64,000 nucleotides of DNA from Adiantum capillus-veneris (lineage: Eukaryota; Streptophyta; Polypodiopsida; Polypodiales; Pteridaceae), in assembly GCA_014529385.2 (NCBI GenBank), contig CM043968.1, positions 126,051,018 to 126,115,017 on the forward strand. Direction: 5' to 3'. Under the pieces are notes generated by a model. The model did not search any database. It was given only the letters and a program-made list of their open reading frames with translations, and was not told where the DNA came from. Positions within the stretch are counted from its first letter, which is position 1; each line of letters opens with the position of its first letter. The position numbers and the translations under genes were made by a program. Shown in pieces: positions 53,595-64,000 of the stretch.

Positions 53595-53921
53595 ATGGTC
53601 ATCACCCAAAGCATAATGGATACTTTGCGTGAAGGTGATGAGAGTGGAATTGGAGAAATAAAAGTCCCTACAATAGGAGATTGGGGAATGTTCCCCAATC
53701 CTCCCCCATCACAATCTATGCCACGGATTGCACCAAGCCCTATGGAGACTTTGGTCAAATTGATGATGGAGATGATACTACAACAAGAGGCTCAGTGTGC
53801 CGCCTTGGATAGAAATCGTGAAGATAGAAGGGCAGCTACAGAGCTTGAGCGTGAGCAAGCACGCGAAGCTCAACGCATAACGGCTGAAGAAAGAAGGGCG
53901 GCTATGGAGTTAAGAGCGTGA
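53595..53921 (+). pseudogene. LTR-A-like gag remnant
   Basis: It starts MVITQSIMDTLREGDESGIG, parallel to MVITRSGMDTSLEGDEHERG of LTR-A element 1. It shares a Pro-rich block (NPPPSQSMPRIAPSPMETLV) and the Arg/Ala/Glu coiled-coil type text (EREQAREAQRITAEERRAAM). It stops at 53921, and the frame-shifted continuation runs to about 54000. It lacks the Asp/His repeat. It is cut on the right by LTR-A element 2 at 54126. It represents a related but distinct family member in plus orientation. Confidence 0.6.
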
Positions 53922-54125
53922 GCAAGCACGCGTGGCTCAACGCATAGCGGCCGAAGAAAAGCGAGCAGCTATGGAGTTAAGAGCGAGAGGCACGGAGGGA
54001 CCAACACATGCAGGAGTTGGTCCTATAGATACTCTCCACAAAGAGCGAGCCAGTCAAGGAGGCCGGCCAGTCATCACGTAGCATAGGTAGAGGCGACGAC
54101 TTCAACAATCCAGTCACTAAGAAGT

Positions 54126-55381
54126 TGTTAGGTGCAGCGGAATGAATGTTTGAACTTTGCTCAAGATGAGTGCTCCGAACTGTGTTCAAGGTTCCTTTTA
54201 CTTACGGAAGGGAGAGCCTTCCGTTCCTTTCGTGAGAGAGTGCAATGGACACAAAGTGAATGGACACAGTGAATGGAAGTGCATGAGACTGAGAGATAGA
54301 GAAGAGAATACGACACCAGAGACGTTGTAAAACCCTCCTCCGAAGGCCCCACTCTCTATGGCGAGAGCGGTCTACTTATGATTGCACAAATCTCTACAAT
54401 GCTTGGACTTGCCGACGATATCAACGACGATGAGGACGACGACGAGACGGGCTGAAATCTGAAAACGCTAAGGGCTGAAATCTGCAAATCTTGTATCTAC
54501 TGAATTCTGACTCTATGTCGATGACGACGATGCGACGACGACGCGCTAAAACCGCAGATGCTGAAATCTGCGTTTTCCGGGCTAAAACTATAAACCTTGC
54601 GGGAACTGACCGTGCGGCGAGGAACTGCTGCGGGAAGGTGAGATCTGCGAGGTTCGGGACTTGATCTACGGTGTCTAAGAGGCTGAAAACTGAAAACGCT
54701 GATCCTATGGCTGATTCTGTCGCGATGATCTGCAAAAACGCTGATGTTGTTTTGCAAACCAAAATCGCTAGGGCTGAAAACTGACCTTGCGGGGAAATCT
54801 GCTAACGCTAGGAAATCTGCTGTGTTGTCGTGGGAGTCTGCTAACGCTGAGGCTGCTCTACTGTCTACTGTCGCCGGAATCTGCAAGTGCAAAAACACTG
54901 GCTGATCTGGTACAAAAACACTAGGCCTTTTGTTGATAGAAAACGCCAGAGTTGTCGCGGGGGTTGGTCTTGCTGAGAAGTTGCCTGTTGAGCAAGATGC
55001 TCCTGCTGCCTCTTCTGCCAATTAGTGCTAGTCTAGGTTTTCTTATATACAAACTTACTCAATTTGCCCTACTTACTTTCCAACAAAAGTCACTTAAAAA
55101 TAATAAAAGAAAAATGTCAAAAATAGTGAAAATAGGCTAAATGCATTGAAAAATTCCCCTGAAGGATTCTGATGGATTCTGATGGGAATGCTTATGATCA
55201 TGTTGTGTGCAACCAAAGGATATGCATCTACACTAAGTGATTGGGCATGCACGGTCTACGAACAGACTCACAAAAGTGCCAGATCACTTCCTATTCTAGA
55301 CTGACTTGACGGAACTGAACACTGGTCATGTTGTAGCTTATCCACGGACACATTAGGTAGGGTTGGATGTGTCACATGACA
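54126..55381 (-). mobile_element. LTR-A element 2, 3' LTR
   Basis: On the minus strand it runs TGTCATGTGACACATCC to CACCTAACA. It carries the AGCGTTTT words as AAAACGCT (for example near 54463, 54690, 54727) and a TATATAAG box near 55046. Confidence 0.9.
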
Positions 55382-55399
55382 TCCCCTCTTTCTCAAAGT

Positions 55400-55983
55400 G
55401 AAGTACTGGTACCGAACTGTATGGCGTCGAGGGAGATCGCCAATAGCATCCGGAATCCTCGAAGGGACTCTTCGCCCGCTCAACCTGATGTGTGGGTCAT
55501 GCGATACTTGAACTTCATAAAGGTCTGCAACGCTTGCTTCTTTGGGCCGCGCCGAAAGCGACACAAAGTCTTCTGTGGCTCCTTCAATGCTTCAACTTTG
55601 TCGAGAGTCAAGCTTCTTTCTTCTTCAAGAATCTCCATGGCTGAAAATTCCTAAAACCATTTCCAACACAAAATCATGAACATACCTATTCCATGTAAAG
55701 TGAGTGGAAAAAATCTTGTCTTCCTTAAAGACTGTGCATGCAATGTAGATGAACAAATAGACGGAGTGCCAAACCGTTCACCACACACACGCAAACCATG
55801 AGATCGAATCTTTCTCTTCGGATTTAAAGCAATCAACTGTGGCAATTCACAATGGAAATGCCCATGCTTGGTGCTCATGCTTTCATGTGCTCTTTCTAAA
55901 ACTGTGTCGTGCCAAGGAAGAGACATGGAATGTGACTTCCTTACATGCATACTTTTCAGCTTTTCATGAAAAATCGCATACAT
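55400..55983 (-). pseudogene. LTR-A element 2, second coding region
   Basis: The frame at 55983-55651 includes RKSHSMSLPWHDTVLERAHE, STKHGHFHCELPQLIALNPK and CGERFGTPSICSSTLHAQSL, then FMILCWKWF before a stop. It continues as EFSAMEILEE and LCRFRRGPKKQALQTFMKFK up to about 55500. At the point where element 1 has a stop (TGT TAG) this copy reads TGT TGG, showing that the frame was once continuous. No known domain. Confidence 0.55.
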
Positions 55984-56115
55984 TCGTGCTCATTCAAGAG
56001 TGAAACGTGCTCAACGTACAATATGTCATGCCTAGGAAAAGGGATCACATTAAGATGCTGACTAAATACAGGAAACGATCACGAATGAAACACTCGTACA
56101 ATGCGTGCTGACGAA

Positions 56116-57122
56116 TCATGCGAAGACATAATACTTCCTGTGAGGGTTCTTGAGACCTAGGCTCGAGAGCCAAGATCCGTTCTTCCTAAAGGGGTTCTTT
56201 GGACCTAGTCTCAAGAGCCAAGAGAGCCAAGATCGATCCTTCGTGATTGATCGATCTGCAATGAGGTTAGCTTCGCTAGAAAAAGCATCAACTAACTCAT
56301 CAGTCTTGTGAACAATCACATCATCTTCATGCAACTCATCATGCTTGTGAGAAATCACATCTTGATCGTGCAAATCATCATGCTCATCATTATCATCCAA
56401 ATCATCATGCTTATCATTGTCATTCAAATCATCATGCAAATCATTGTCATTCAAATCATCATGCAAATTCTGTGTGTCATGCTTGGGAGAAGAAGTGACT
56501 GAGAGAGTCTCCTTTTCCGGAATCACTTGCATTTGTGCCTGCACTTGAGAAAAGAGTCGCAACAACTCTTTCATGTGTCGGTCGCTTTGTTCTTGTCTTG
56601 CTTTGGCTACCTTTCTTTCTGCGTTTCTTTCTGCGTGTCTGCGTTCCATTTCTGCCATTCTTTCTGCATTTCTTGCTTCGTGTTCTAACTTCCTGTCCAT
56701 AAACATCTCCTCCAACTCCTCCATAGCAGTTAGTGCAATCCTTGGCGTAGATGGGGAAGGGGGAGGGTCGAAAAAACCTCCTGGTGGGAAAATTCTTCTT
56801 CGCCTCTCTCATGCTCATTACCTCTAAGCAAAGAGTCCATTCTGCTTCAAGTGATGACCATCCACTGAAGTCGTGGGTTCTTGTGGTCTTGGGTTCTTAA
56901 GTTCACGAGGAACTTGGGTTCTTGGGGGTCTTGAGGTTCTTGAGGGTCTTGATGTTCTTGAGGTTCTTGAGGTTCTTCTTTCGCTTGCAATCTGTGTTTG
57001 AGAAGGATCTTCTCTTCACCCGAGTTGTGCTCTTTTCCACGGGCGCTCCCCTTGGCGGCCTTGCGCTCACACCAAGGTTGCTTTTTCCCACCTGACGTCG
57101 ATTGGCCAGCCGCTACGTGCAC
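56116..57122 (-). pseudogene. LTR-A element 2, gag-like Asp/His-repeat protein
   Basis: 57122-56847 gives the N-terminal leader (EPQEPKFLVNLRTQDHKNPR, then MVIT and a stop). 56724-56116 gives the coiled-coil and acidic parts: ARNAERMAEMERRHAERNAE, then DLHDDLNDNDLHDDLNDNDK and HDDLDDNDEHDDLHDQDVIS. Its Asp/His block has one more nine-residue unit than element 1. The C-terminal part is frameshifted relative to element 1 after SSEANLIAD. The N- and C-parts are separated by a stop at the MVIT position, so it is broken. Confidence 0.6.
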
Positions 57123-57322
57123 GGTCCGCTCTCAATGAGTGAAAAGAGGCACAAGGGGAGGCTAGACAAGCCCTTCTTTCCTGGGATTCCTGTCACTCTT
57201 CAAAAACACGATTAGGAATCGACACGCCCAAGCGAACTTGGGTTCGTGCGACCTCAACAAGCAAAAAATAATTCTTGTGATTCTTGTGGTTCTTTCCTTG
57301 AGTGATACAGAACACTGCCAAA

Positions 57323-57334
57323 GCTCTGATACCA
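57323..57334 (-). promoter_or_regulatory. Primer-binding site of LTR-A element 2
   Basis: On the minus strand, TGGTATCAGAGC starts one base after the LTR end. Confidence 0.88.
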
Positions 57335-57335
57335 A

Positions 57336-58560
57336 TGTTAGGTGCAGCGGAATGAATGTTTGAACTTTGCTCAAGATGAGTGCTCCGAACTGTGCTCAAG
57401 GTTACTTTTACTTACGGAAAGGAGAGCCTTCCGTTCCTTTCGTGAGAGAGTGCAATGGACACAAAGTGAATGGACACAGTGAATGGAAGTGCATGAGACT
57501 GAGAGATAGAGAAGAGAATACGACACCAGAGACGTTGTAAAACCCTCCTCCGAAGGCCCCACTCTCTATGGCGAGAGCGGTCTACTTATGATTGCACAAA
57601 TCTCTACAATGCTTGGACTTGCCGACGATATCAACGACGATGAGGACGACGATGAGACGGGCTGAAATCTGAAAACGCTAAGGGCTGAAATCTGCAAATC
57701 TTGTATCTGTTGAATTCTGACTCTATGTCGGTGACGATGTCGATGACGACGATGTGACGACGATGCGCTGAAAAGGCAGATGCTGAAATCTGCATTTTCC
57801 GGGCTGAAACTATAAACCTTGCGGGAATTGACCGTGCGGCGAGGAAGTGCTGCAGGAAGGTGAGATCTGCAAGGTTCGGGACTTGATCTGCGGTGTCTAA
57901 GAGGCTGAAAACTGAAAACGCTGATCCTATGGCTGATTCTGTCGCGATGATCTGCAAAAAAGCTGATGTTGTTCTGCAAACCAAAAACGCTAGGGCTGAA
58001 AACTGACCTTGCGGGAAAATCTGCTAACTCTAGGAAATCTGTTGTGTTGCTATGGGAGTCTGCTAACGTTGAGGCTGATCTGTTGTCTACTGTCGCCGGG
58101 AATCTGCAAGTGCAAAAACGCTGGCTGATCTGGTGCAAAAACACTAGGCCTTCTATTGAGAGAAAATGCCAGAGTTGTCGCGGGGGTTGGTCTTGCTGAG
58201 AAGTTGCCTGTTGAACAAGGTGCTCCTGCTGCCTCTTCTGCCAATTAGTGCTAGTCTAGATTAGCTTATATACAAACTTACTAAATTTTCCCTACCTACT
58301 TTCCAACAAAAGTCACTTAAAAATAATAAGTGAAAAATGTCAAAAATAGGGAAATAGGCTAAATGGACTGGAAAATTCCCCCTGAAGAATTCTGATGGGA
58401 ATGCTTATGATCATATTGTGTGCAACCAGAGGATATGCATCTACACTAAGTGACTGGGCATGCACAGTCTACGAACAGACTCACAAAAGTGCCAGATCAC
58501 TTCCTATTCTAGACTGACTTGACAGAACTGAACCCTGGTCATGCTATAGCTTGTCCACGG
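57336..58560 (-). mobile_element. LTR-A element 2, 5' LTR (outer end missing)
   Basis: It matches 54126-55381 closely, including shared drift such as TGAATGGACACAGTGAATGG near 54258 and 57468. Its outer end stops at TTGTCCACGG. Confidence 0.9.
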
Positions 58561-59314
58561 CTCCGGCTGTCCAAGATCGGCAAGAAGAAAACGCTAAAGT
58601 AGAGGGTGAAAGCGTTGGTCCAAGCTGCTGAGCATTTTCCACTTTAAGAACCCTTGTGGCCCGACTGCATATGAACCACCTTTTATAGTCACTTATTTAA
58701 TAAGTGACTTCTTGGCATTATAAATTGTGGGATCCAGACTAATACTGCTCTACCCACACTTATGTACCTATATATGTGACCCAGGGGGCGCTAGCAAGAG
58801 GCAGAAGACCCAGAGTAAGAAGATTCGGGAGCACAGAACAAGCCGTGCCCCGCATGACCCAAGACCTCTAGCATTTTCTCAGTCATCATCGGCATTTTTA
58901 GTCTTCATCGGTTTCAGCTATTAGCGTTTTCAGTTTTCAGCAATAGCCTCGCAAATCCTGCATCGGATCCTCGCCGCAGTCAGCCCGTCGCAGTAGATCC
59001 CAGATCCACCAGCGTTTTCTGTTTTCAGCGCATAAAACAGCCAGCGTTTTTCAGTTTTCAGCCATCCTTGGCGTCTTCAGCGACAAGTCAGCCCACTAGC
59101 TTCGCCGCACGACCCCAATTCCTTCAGCATGACTAGCATTTTCAGATTCCAGAGTTCAGCCATTGGCCTCGACCTCGCCGCGTCATCGTCGTCCTCATCG
59201 AGTACCACAGCATCTTGAAGCATTGTACCACACTTTGTGCAATCTAAATCAAATACCTCTCTAGCAATAGTGAGGGGGGCCCTTGGAGGGGGGTTTGGGA
59301 CCCCATCTGGTGTC

Positions 59315-59384
<70 letters not shown>

Positions 59385-59543
59385 CACTCACAGTTTCCAC
59401 TCTCTTTGTTTGGTCATTGCAGTGTGCACATTCTCTCTCTATGTAAGGAAGGATCTTCCTTCCACTAAGCAAAAGGAACCTTGAGCACTCACTGATAACT
59501 CATTCTGAGCTTACACCATCATTCACTTCTGCTGCACATCACA
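58561..59543 (+). mobile_element. LTR-B copy 2, LTR without its outer end
   Basis: From about 58631 it matches LTR-B copy 1 (GCATATGAACCACC, the AGTCACTTATT palindrome, GATCCAGACT, TATATATGTGACCCAG). It continues through AGCGTTTT-type words (58922, 59010, 59043) and a (CT)n at 59316-59382 to GCTGCACATCA near 59541. Positions 58561-58630 match neither family. It meets LTR-A element 2 back to back. Confidence 0.75.
59316..59382. repeat. (CT)n microsatellite in LTR-B
   Basis: CT run at the same relative place as the CT tract in LTR-A 3' LTR, just downstream of the GGGCCCTTGGAGG block shared by both families. Confidence 0.95.
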
Positions 59544-59570
59544 CACACACGCGCGCGCGCACACACACAG
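59530..59570. repeat. (CA)n(CG)n(CA)n compound repeat at LINE-A tail
   Basis: Alternating CA, CG, CA units between the end of LTR-B copy 2 and the LINE-A copy h tail. Here LINE-A is followed by only two TC units and then by TG/CG repeats. Confidence 0.93.
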
Positions 59571-60591
59571 AGATGAAATGAAATGAAATGTTATATTAAA
59601 CGTCTTCAAAAGGCCAAAATGACCTATGAGACCGAACTGATACAATCCTTGTGGAGCTTATCCAATGTCTGGGTACAAAAATAAAATGAAGTAAAGTGAA
59701 AGACTAAAACTAAAAAAACTAAAAGACTCAAATCGTCAGCCTCAAAATCATCATCATCATCATCCATGCCTGAGGATGCCCGCAATCGGGCCTTGTCCGA
59801 GAAAGTATTGCATCGGTCACTAAAGAGCTTCGTCAATGTCCGCGTCAATGTCCGCCTCTATAAATAATCGTATTGGGCGTCTCCCATGTCGTGCTAGAAT
59901 AGTCTTGATTCTCTGGTGGAGCCTCTGTCGATGTCATGGTCACCCCCATAGACGTGGGCGTCTAGCTCTCCCGAGCTCAGTGGCTCTGTCCACTAATATA
60001 CCTTTGGTAGAAGTGGGCTCTGAAGTCTGCTGCAAAGCATGCTCATCCGGCTGCTAAGTCCCTGCTCTAAAGAAGTCAGTGATCTCCCTCTGTGAATGTC
60101 TCCCACTACCTGGTTTCCTCAAGAGACTCTAGCAAAAAAATCTTTGATCCTGATATCTCCTGACTCTAGCCAACGGTCCAAAGCACTCTCTGAATAGACA
60201 GTGAATGCAGCCTCGTATCTCGTAGTATACCGGACAATGACAAATGTGACATAGCTGGCATATCCTTGCTTCTGTTGGTACTCTCCTAAATCTGTCAGTC
60301 TCAATCTCTAGTTGATGCGATGATGTGCGCATCTGACCAATAGCACATCGTATCCCATAGGATAAATGAGTGTGTATATAGGCTAGTCTGATCACATTCC
60401 ATCCTCTGTTAGTTGGAACTTGGAGGAGATGCTCTTTATAGAAAGCCATCTTCGTGCCCAACTCTTGTACCGGCTGTATCCATGTGCTTATGGTATCTAG
60501 TTGAATCAAATACTGACGTATAAGTCTAGTGGTCTCCATCCGTGTGAGAAAAAGGGAGGGTGCATCCAAGGAGTACTAAAATGGAGGCAGT
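59571..60591 (-). mobile_element. LINE-A copy h, 5'-truncated
   Basis: Minus-strand ORF2 remnant 60569-60129 (LIRQYLIQLDTISTWIQPVQ, HTHLSYGIRCAIGQMRTSSH, a damaged finger). The tail at 59571-59635 has the standard CTTCAAAAGGCC motif in reverse. It is cut on the right by an LTR-B copy at 60592. Confidence 0.85.
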
Positions 60592-60764
60592 TGTAATGTG
60601 CAGCGGAAGTGAATGATGGTGTATGGCTCAGGATGAGTGAACGGTAAGTGCTCAAGGTTCCTTTAACTGACGGAAGGGAGAGTCTTCCTTGGCTTAATGA
60701 GAGAATGTGCAAGACCAAACACGAGAGTGAAATGCAAACTGTGAGTGTGAGTGCAAGAGAGTGC

Positions 60765-60809
<45 letters not shown>

Positions 60810-61030
60810 GACACCAAATGGGGTCCCAAACCCCCCTCCAAGGGGTCCCCCTCTCTATTGCTAGAGAGGTATTTGCTTTAGATTGCACAAAGTCAAGTAC
60901 AATGCTTCTAGATGTTGTGGTACTTAATGATGCCGAAGTTGACGACGATGTCAACAACGAGATTGTGATTGTGACGATGTCGATGGGTCGTCGTCAAGAT
61001 AGGGATCTGCAATGGCGATGACAATGTCGA
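60592..61030 (-). mobile_element. LTR-B copy 3, partial, minus strand
   Basis: The plus-strand start TGTAATGTGCAGCGGAAG is the reverse complement of the LTR-B end, followed by GGTCCCAAACCCCCCTCC, then a (GA)n at 60766-60808. It aligns inversely with 59100-59543. Its outer half is missing. Confidence 0.7.
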
Positions 61031-61039
61031 CGACGTGAG

Positions 61040-61150
61040 GTTCTTGAGTTCTTGGCTTGCAATCTGCGTTTAAGAAGGCTTCTCTCTTAACCAAGCTCGA
61101 CTCTTTCCTGCGGGTGCACCCCTTGGCAACCTTGCCCTCACACCAAGGTT
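61040..61150 (-). mobile_element. LTR-A-type leader fragment
   Basis: It matches 56945-57080 of LTR-A element 2 (shared TTGCAATCTG, AACCAAGCTCGACTC-like, CCCTTGGC, CTCACACCAAGGTTG). The family's leader sequence is here joined directly to LTR-B and LTR-C pieces. Confidence 0.6.
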
Positions 61151-61470
61151 GTTGTAATTCTCTGTTTCGGATTGTTTTTATCGGAGCGAACACGCCTAGG
61201 CGTGTCCCAAGGGCTCCCGCACCAATGGGACAGTTCCCCTGAAAAATGGACGAGTTTTCACGCGAGAAAACTCTCCAAATCCGCAATCTTTCGCGATGGA
61301 GCTGTGCGTACCTGTAGGGGATTAGCAATTAGCTAATCTGGTTCCTGTTCAAAAGGCTCTTGCCTTGGCAGACGCGCATAAAACCCCCAAAACTGTACAG
61401 TCAACTAAGTAGCCCAACTCGTGGGGCATTACCATATGTGCAAAGGGGAGAGAGAGATGCACGAGAGCAA
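61151..61470 (-). mobile_element. LTR-C fragment, minus strand
   Basis: Reverse complement of about 62640-62975, including the block with CGTTTTCACGCG/CGCGTGAAAACTCG-like text and GGGACACGC(C)TAGGCGTG. Together with LTR-C copy 2 it forms an inverted repeat of about 320 bp. Confidence 0.7.
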
Positions 61471-61854
61471 ATCAACGCGCATGAGACAAAGGAGAAGGCA
61501 AGCTTTCCATTAGAGTTGTAAACCTACACCCACTACTCACACACACATTGTAGGTCACTTATTGAGTAAAAATCAGTCCCCCCTCTTCAAATTGGGCACC
61601 CCCAGCCAGGATGGAATACAGAATGAAGGTAGAGGCGAAGAGCTTGTAACCCGAGAATGTTTAGAGAGCTAAAGCCAAAAGACAGCAACTAAGCCAAGAA
61701 GAGAGGGAGCTCAAAACAACTAAGAAGCTAACAAGCCCAATTACAATGTAACGGGTCCTATTTATAGCTCCCGGGAGTTACTACAGTAACTACCTGCGGT
61801 AATTTCTGCTGGTGTGATTGATCCGCTGTTCGGCCTTCTAAGGGACGGTTCCTA
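61471..61854. other. Spacer, no gene recognised
   Basis: Possible LTR or interior sequence (AGTCCCCCCTCTTCAAATTGGGCAC-type text) but no family match within the window. Confidence 0.35.
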
Positions 61855-61944
61855 CCTATTGGGATTGTCCTCGCCTTCTACAACATTCTTCTTGCCTTCC
61901 ACATGCATAATCTGGAAGTGGAACATAGAAAGAATGTTTTCCAT
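61855..61944 (-). pseudogene. Possible Ty3/gypsy RNase H C-terminal fragment
   Basis: The minus-strand text ENILSMFHFQIMHVEGKKNV followed by VEGEDNPNR resembles the end of RNase H in Ty3/gypsy polyproteins (F-x-I-x-x-V-x-G-K-x-N-x-V-A-D-A-L-S-R), with the ADALSR part degraded. It is only about 30 codons, cut by the LTR-C start at 61945. Weak but specific wording. Confidence 0.45.
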
Positions 61945-63482
61945 TGTCACCAGGAGGTGTATTTTTTCTGTTGCCTTCCGTAAATAAGTATTAGATATAT
62001 TTATTTTATTTTTACTTGTTTGTTCCAAAACCCTTGAAAAGGTGCAAGTGGACATTGCATGGCCAGTGTGAAACGATTGCAGCCAAATGAGTTTCTCACA
62101 TCGGGGATCTAGGTCGGTCAGACAGGGACTGCCCGGGCCAGTTAGCACTGAATTCTGATGAGTATGGAAGCTCGTGTGCGCCAAACTGGAATTTGGGCCA
62201 CTCGTCAAGTCACTGCAACTTTATAAGTTGAAAGGGGCCAGTAAATTAACCCACATTGTAGATGTTGGTCGAATGGTAGTCTTCAATGATGGTCAGGAGA
62301 CCGATAGGAACGCCATGGAAGCATCTCCTAAAATTTAGGGAACTGCTATTTTTGACCGGAAAATGTGTTCGCGTCATGACAAGGGGAACATTTTATTGCT
62401 CTGCTGCCAAGTCAACTGACGCACCAATTGAGATATTTTTAGCAGGGAAAGCCCAAACTCGGAAACTGGGCAACGTGTCAGCCTGTGAGCGATTCTGCCA
62501 CTCTGGGAGGCAAAAACGAGCTGCATATCAACAAAGGGGACGCCATTTTCAGCCTCAGGTGGATTGTAGCAGGTATAGAAGCTATGGAATGCTTACCTTG
62601 CCCTCTATGCACAGTATGGTGACGGGAGTGATGCCCCGCACGCTACATACTGCTCTCTTTCTCCCCTACGTACAATATGTTATGCCCCACTAGTGGGCTT
62701 CTCATTCGACCTATGTACAGTTCTGGGGGTTTATGCGCGTTTGCCAAGGCAAGAGCCTTCTGAACACGAACCGGATTAGCTAATTGCTAATCCCCCACAG
62801 GTACGCACAGTTCCATCACGAAAGATTGCGAGTTTGGAGAGTTTTCTTGCGTGAAAACTCGTCCAATTCACAGGGGAACTGTCCCATTGCGTGCGGGAGC
62901 CCTTGGGACACGCGTAGGCGTGTTCACTCCGCTAAAAACGATCCGAAACAGGGAATTACAGCCTGCTGTGTTTTTCTGCAGGTTTAGGGTTTCGCACCTA
63001 AACTACAAGGGAACATCGGGGGAGCCTCGTGAGAGCCTTGGGATGCGTGTACAAGCTTTTGGGCTCCCGGCAGTGAAAAACAAAGAATTACAGCCCGCTG
63101 AATGCCTGTGACAGCTCACCAGAAAGCTTCCAGATATCGAGGGAATCCGTCCTAGACAGGTGCTTTTGACCTACACGGGTTTTTGCACCGTTATGCTGTC
63201 GAAATCCGATCGAAAACCTGCGTTTTCAGCCCTCGCCAGGTTTGGACAGCTTTGTGAAAGCTTGTGCTAAGTGGTCGGATCGTCTACCTTAATTTGAATA
63301 AAGAAATACCGAAAGGGGCGCCAATCTTTGGGGCCTACAGGGTGTCGGTCTTGTGTGCGCAGTGACATTCTAGTCGCTGGACGCAACTGTGTTCTCTTCC
63401 CTTCTCTGTGATCTATGTAAAGTTAACAAGTAATTGAAATAGTACCGCCCTCTACGTTGTATAGGCCGGTTATATGGTTCCA
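61945..63482 (+). mobile_element. LTR-C copy 2, probable 5' LTR
   Basis: It starts TGTCACCAGGAGGTG, parallel to TGTCACGAGGACGTGG of the solo LTR-C. It shares CATCTCCTAAAATTTAGGGA near 62320, the CTACGTRCA/ATGCCCCAC block near 62668 and AATAAAGAAATACCGAAAGG near 63298. The 3' edge near GGCCGGTT is unclear. A gag-like ORF follows, so this is likely a 5' LTR of an element running off the window. Confidence 0.75.
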
Positions 63483-63559
63483 TCGACGGGATAGTCACTT
63501 TTTCTTCAAAAAGTGCAGCGTGGATTGTTGTGGGTGAAAGCAACACAGAGCTTGTCGAT

Positions 63560-63886
63560 ATGGCAGAGAAGAGAGACCAAGTACCTGAAGAGGGATCTTC
63601 CTCACATGGCACAGAGAAAATTCCTTCAACTCTTCAAGGAGAGGACAGGTTGTTTAGAACTCAACTGCGTTGTTGCATAGGCATGTTTCAGCAGTTGGCT
63701 AACAACCCAAGGATGCAGGAATTCTTACAGGCTCCGACAGAGGGTTTTCAGCCTCCTACACAGGGCACGACTGAGCCGTTGCAGGAAAAGGAGATTTCCA
63801 ATGCGCAGAGGACTCATGATGCTCGAGGGAAAGCCCATGTGGTTGAGCAACTAGCGGTGCCAATGATCCAAAGCAACTTGCTTTAG
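63560..63886 (+). CDS. LTR-C gag-like N-terminal ORF (partial element)
   Basis: A 108-codon frame from ATG: MAEKRDQVPEEGSSSHGTEK, then LFRTQLRCCIGMFQQLANNP and APTEGFQPPTQGTTEPLQEK, ending at a stop. The position shortly after the LTR and the Gln/Pro-rich, low-complexity tail suit the start of a Ty3/gypsy-type gag. An upstream in-frame GTG at 63530 is less likely as start. Downstream bases to 64000 continue as similar text (CQTLPLPNTYPGYFGGG-like in another frame), so a frameshift near 63886 is possible. No domain is confirmed. Confidence 0.45.
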   Translation: MAEKRDQVPEEGSSSHGTEKIPSTLQGEDRLFRTQLRCCIGMFQQLANNPRMQEFLQAPTEGFQPPTQGTTEPLQEKEISNAQRTHDARGKAHVVEQLAVPMIQSNLL

Positions 63887-64000
63887 CTGGACAGGAACCC
63901 TTTGTGAATGGTCAAGGGAGCAATGAACAGGCTATGCGTCAGACCCTTCCATTACCTAATACTTATCCTGGTTATTTTGGAGGTGGTTCAGTGTTGCAAG

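Larger units (their letters stand above)
54126..58560 (-). mobile_element. LTR-A element 2, minus strand, 5' LTR truncated
   Basis: 3' LTR 54126-55381, polypurine tract 55382-55395, interior 55396-57335, primer site 57323-57334, 5' LTR 57336-58560. The 5' LTR lacks about 30 bases of its outer end (the TGTCACATGACA edge), where unrelated sequence begins at 58561. Its interior matches element 1 in gag-like and second coding regions, with different stops. No target duplication can be seen because of the truncation. Confidence 0.9.

Overview
The window is nuclear DNA of a land plant with a large, repeat-choked genome. Four things point there: a multi-exon gene for a chloroplast-type PEP-mutase/isocitrate-lyase-family protein, a pentatricopeptide (PPR) fragment, LTR elements whose primer-binding sites match plant initiator tRNA-Met (TGGTATCAGAGC), and telobox (TTAGGGTTT) clusters. 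A fern or other seed-free plant, or a conifer-like genome, fits the very long TE-filled intron, but this is inference. There are no prokaryotic operons, rRNA genes or CRISPR arrays. Almost everything else is transposable elements, most of them broken and many nested. Working names used below: LINE-A is an APE-type LINE with a coiled-coil ORF1 and a (TC)n tail; LINE-B is an L1-like LINE with a zinc-knuckle ORF1; LTR-A to LTR-D are four LTR families.

Layout. 1-1.86 kb: no gene, one 30-bp palindrome and a (GA)n tract. 1.86-11.1 kb: four minus-strand LINE-A copies (one nearly complete, 3.26-8.23 kb) arranged head to tail with (GA)n/(TC)n tracts at the joints. 11.1-19.1 kb: a nearly full-length LINE-B on the minus strand, split by a solo LTR-C with a perfect 5-bp target duplication. 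19.2-24.7 kb: telobox cluster, LTR fragments, otherwise empty. 24.77-26.41 kb: four 3' exons of the only convincing host gene (minus strand). Its upstream intron holds a nest: LINE-A (26.53-39.0 kb) contains a Ty1/copia-like element (26.72-38.89 kb), whose 3' LTR contains a second LINE-B (26.75-36.57 kb), which itself contains a solo LTR-A (31.90-33.15 kb) and a segment with a PPR fragment.

39-44 kb: another LINE-A 3' end and LTR-D/LTR-C remnants. 44.27-48.68 kb: a complete non-autonomous LTR-A element with target duplication, primer-binding site, polypurine tract and an Asp/His-repeat ORF. 48.7-54.1 kb: LTR-D with an inserted LINE-A fragment, LTR-B, an orphan 303-codon ORF, a tRNA-like duplicated repeat and a gag-like remnant. 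54.13-58.56 kb: a second LTR-A element on the minus strand. 58.6-64 kb: LTR-B copies in opposite orientation around a LINE-A copy, then an LTR-C whose gag-like ORF starts near the window end.

The most distinctive pattern is that LINE-A 3' ends run into (TC)n, and LINE-A truncated 5' ends often begin at (TC)n/(GA)n. This looks like insertion into, or priming from, TC microsatellites. All element ORFs seen carry stops or frameshifts, so new activity would depend on copies elsewhere.
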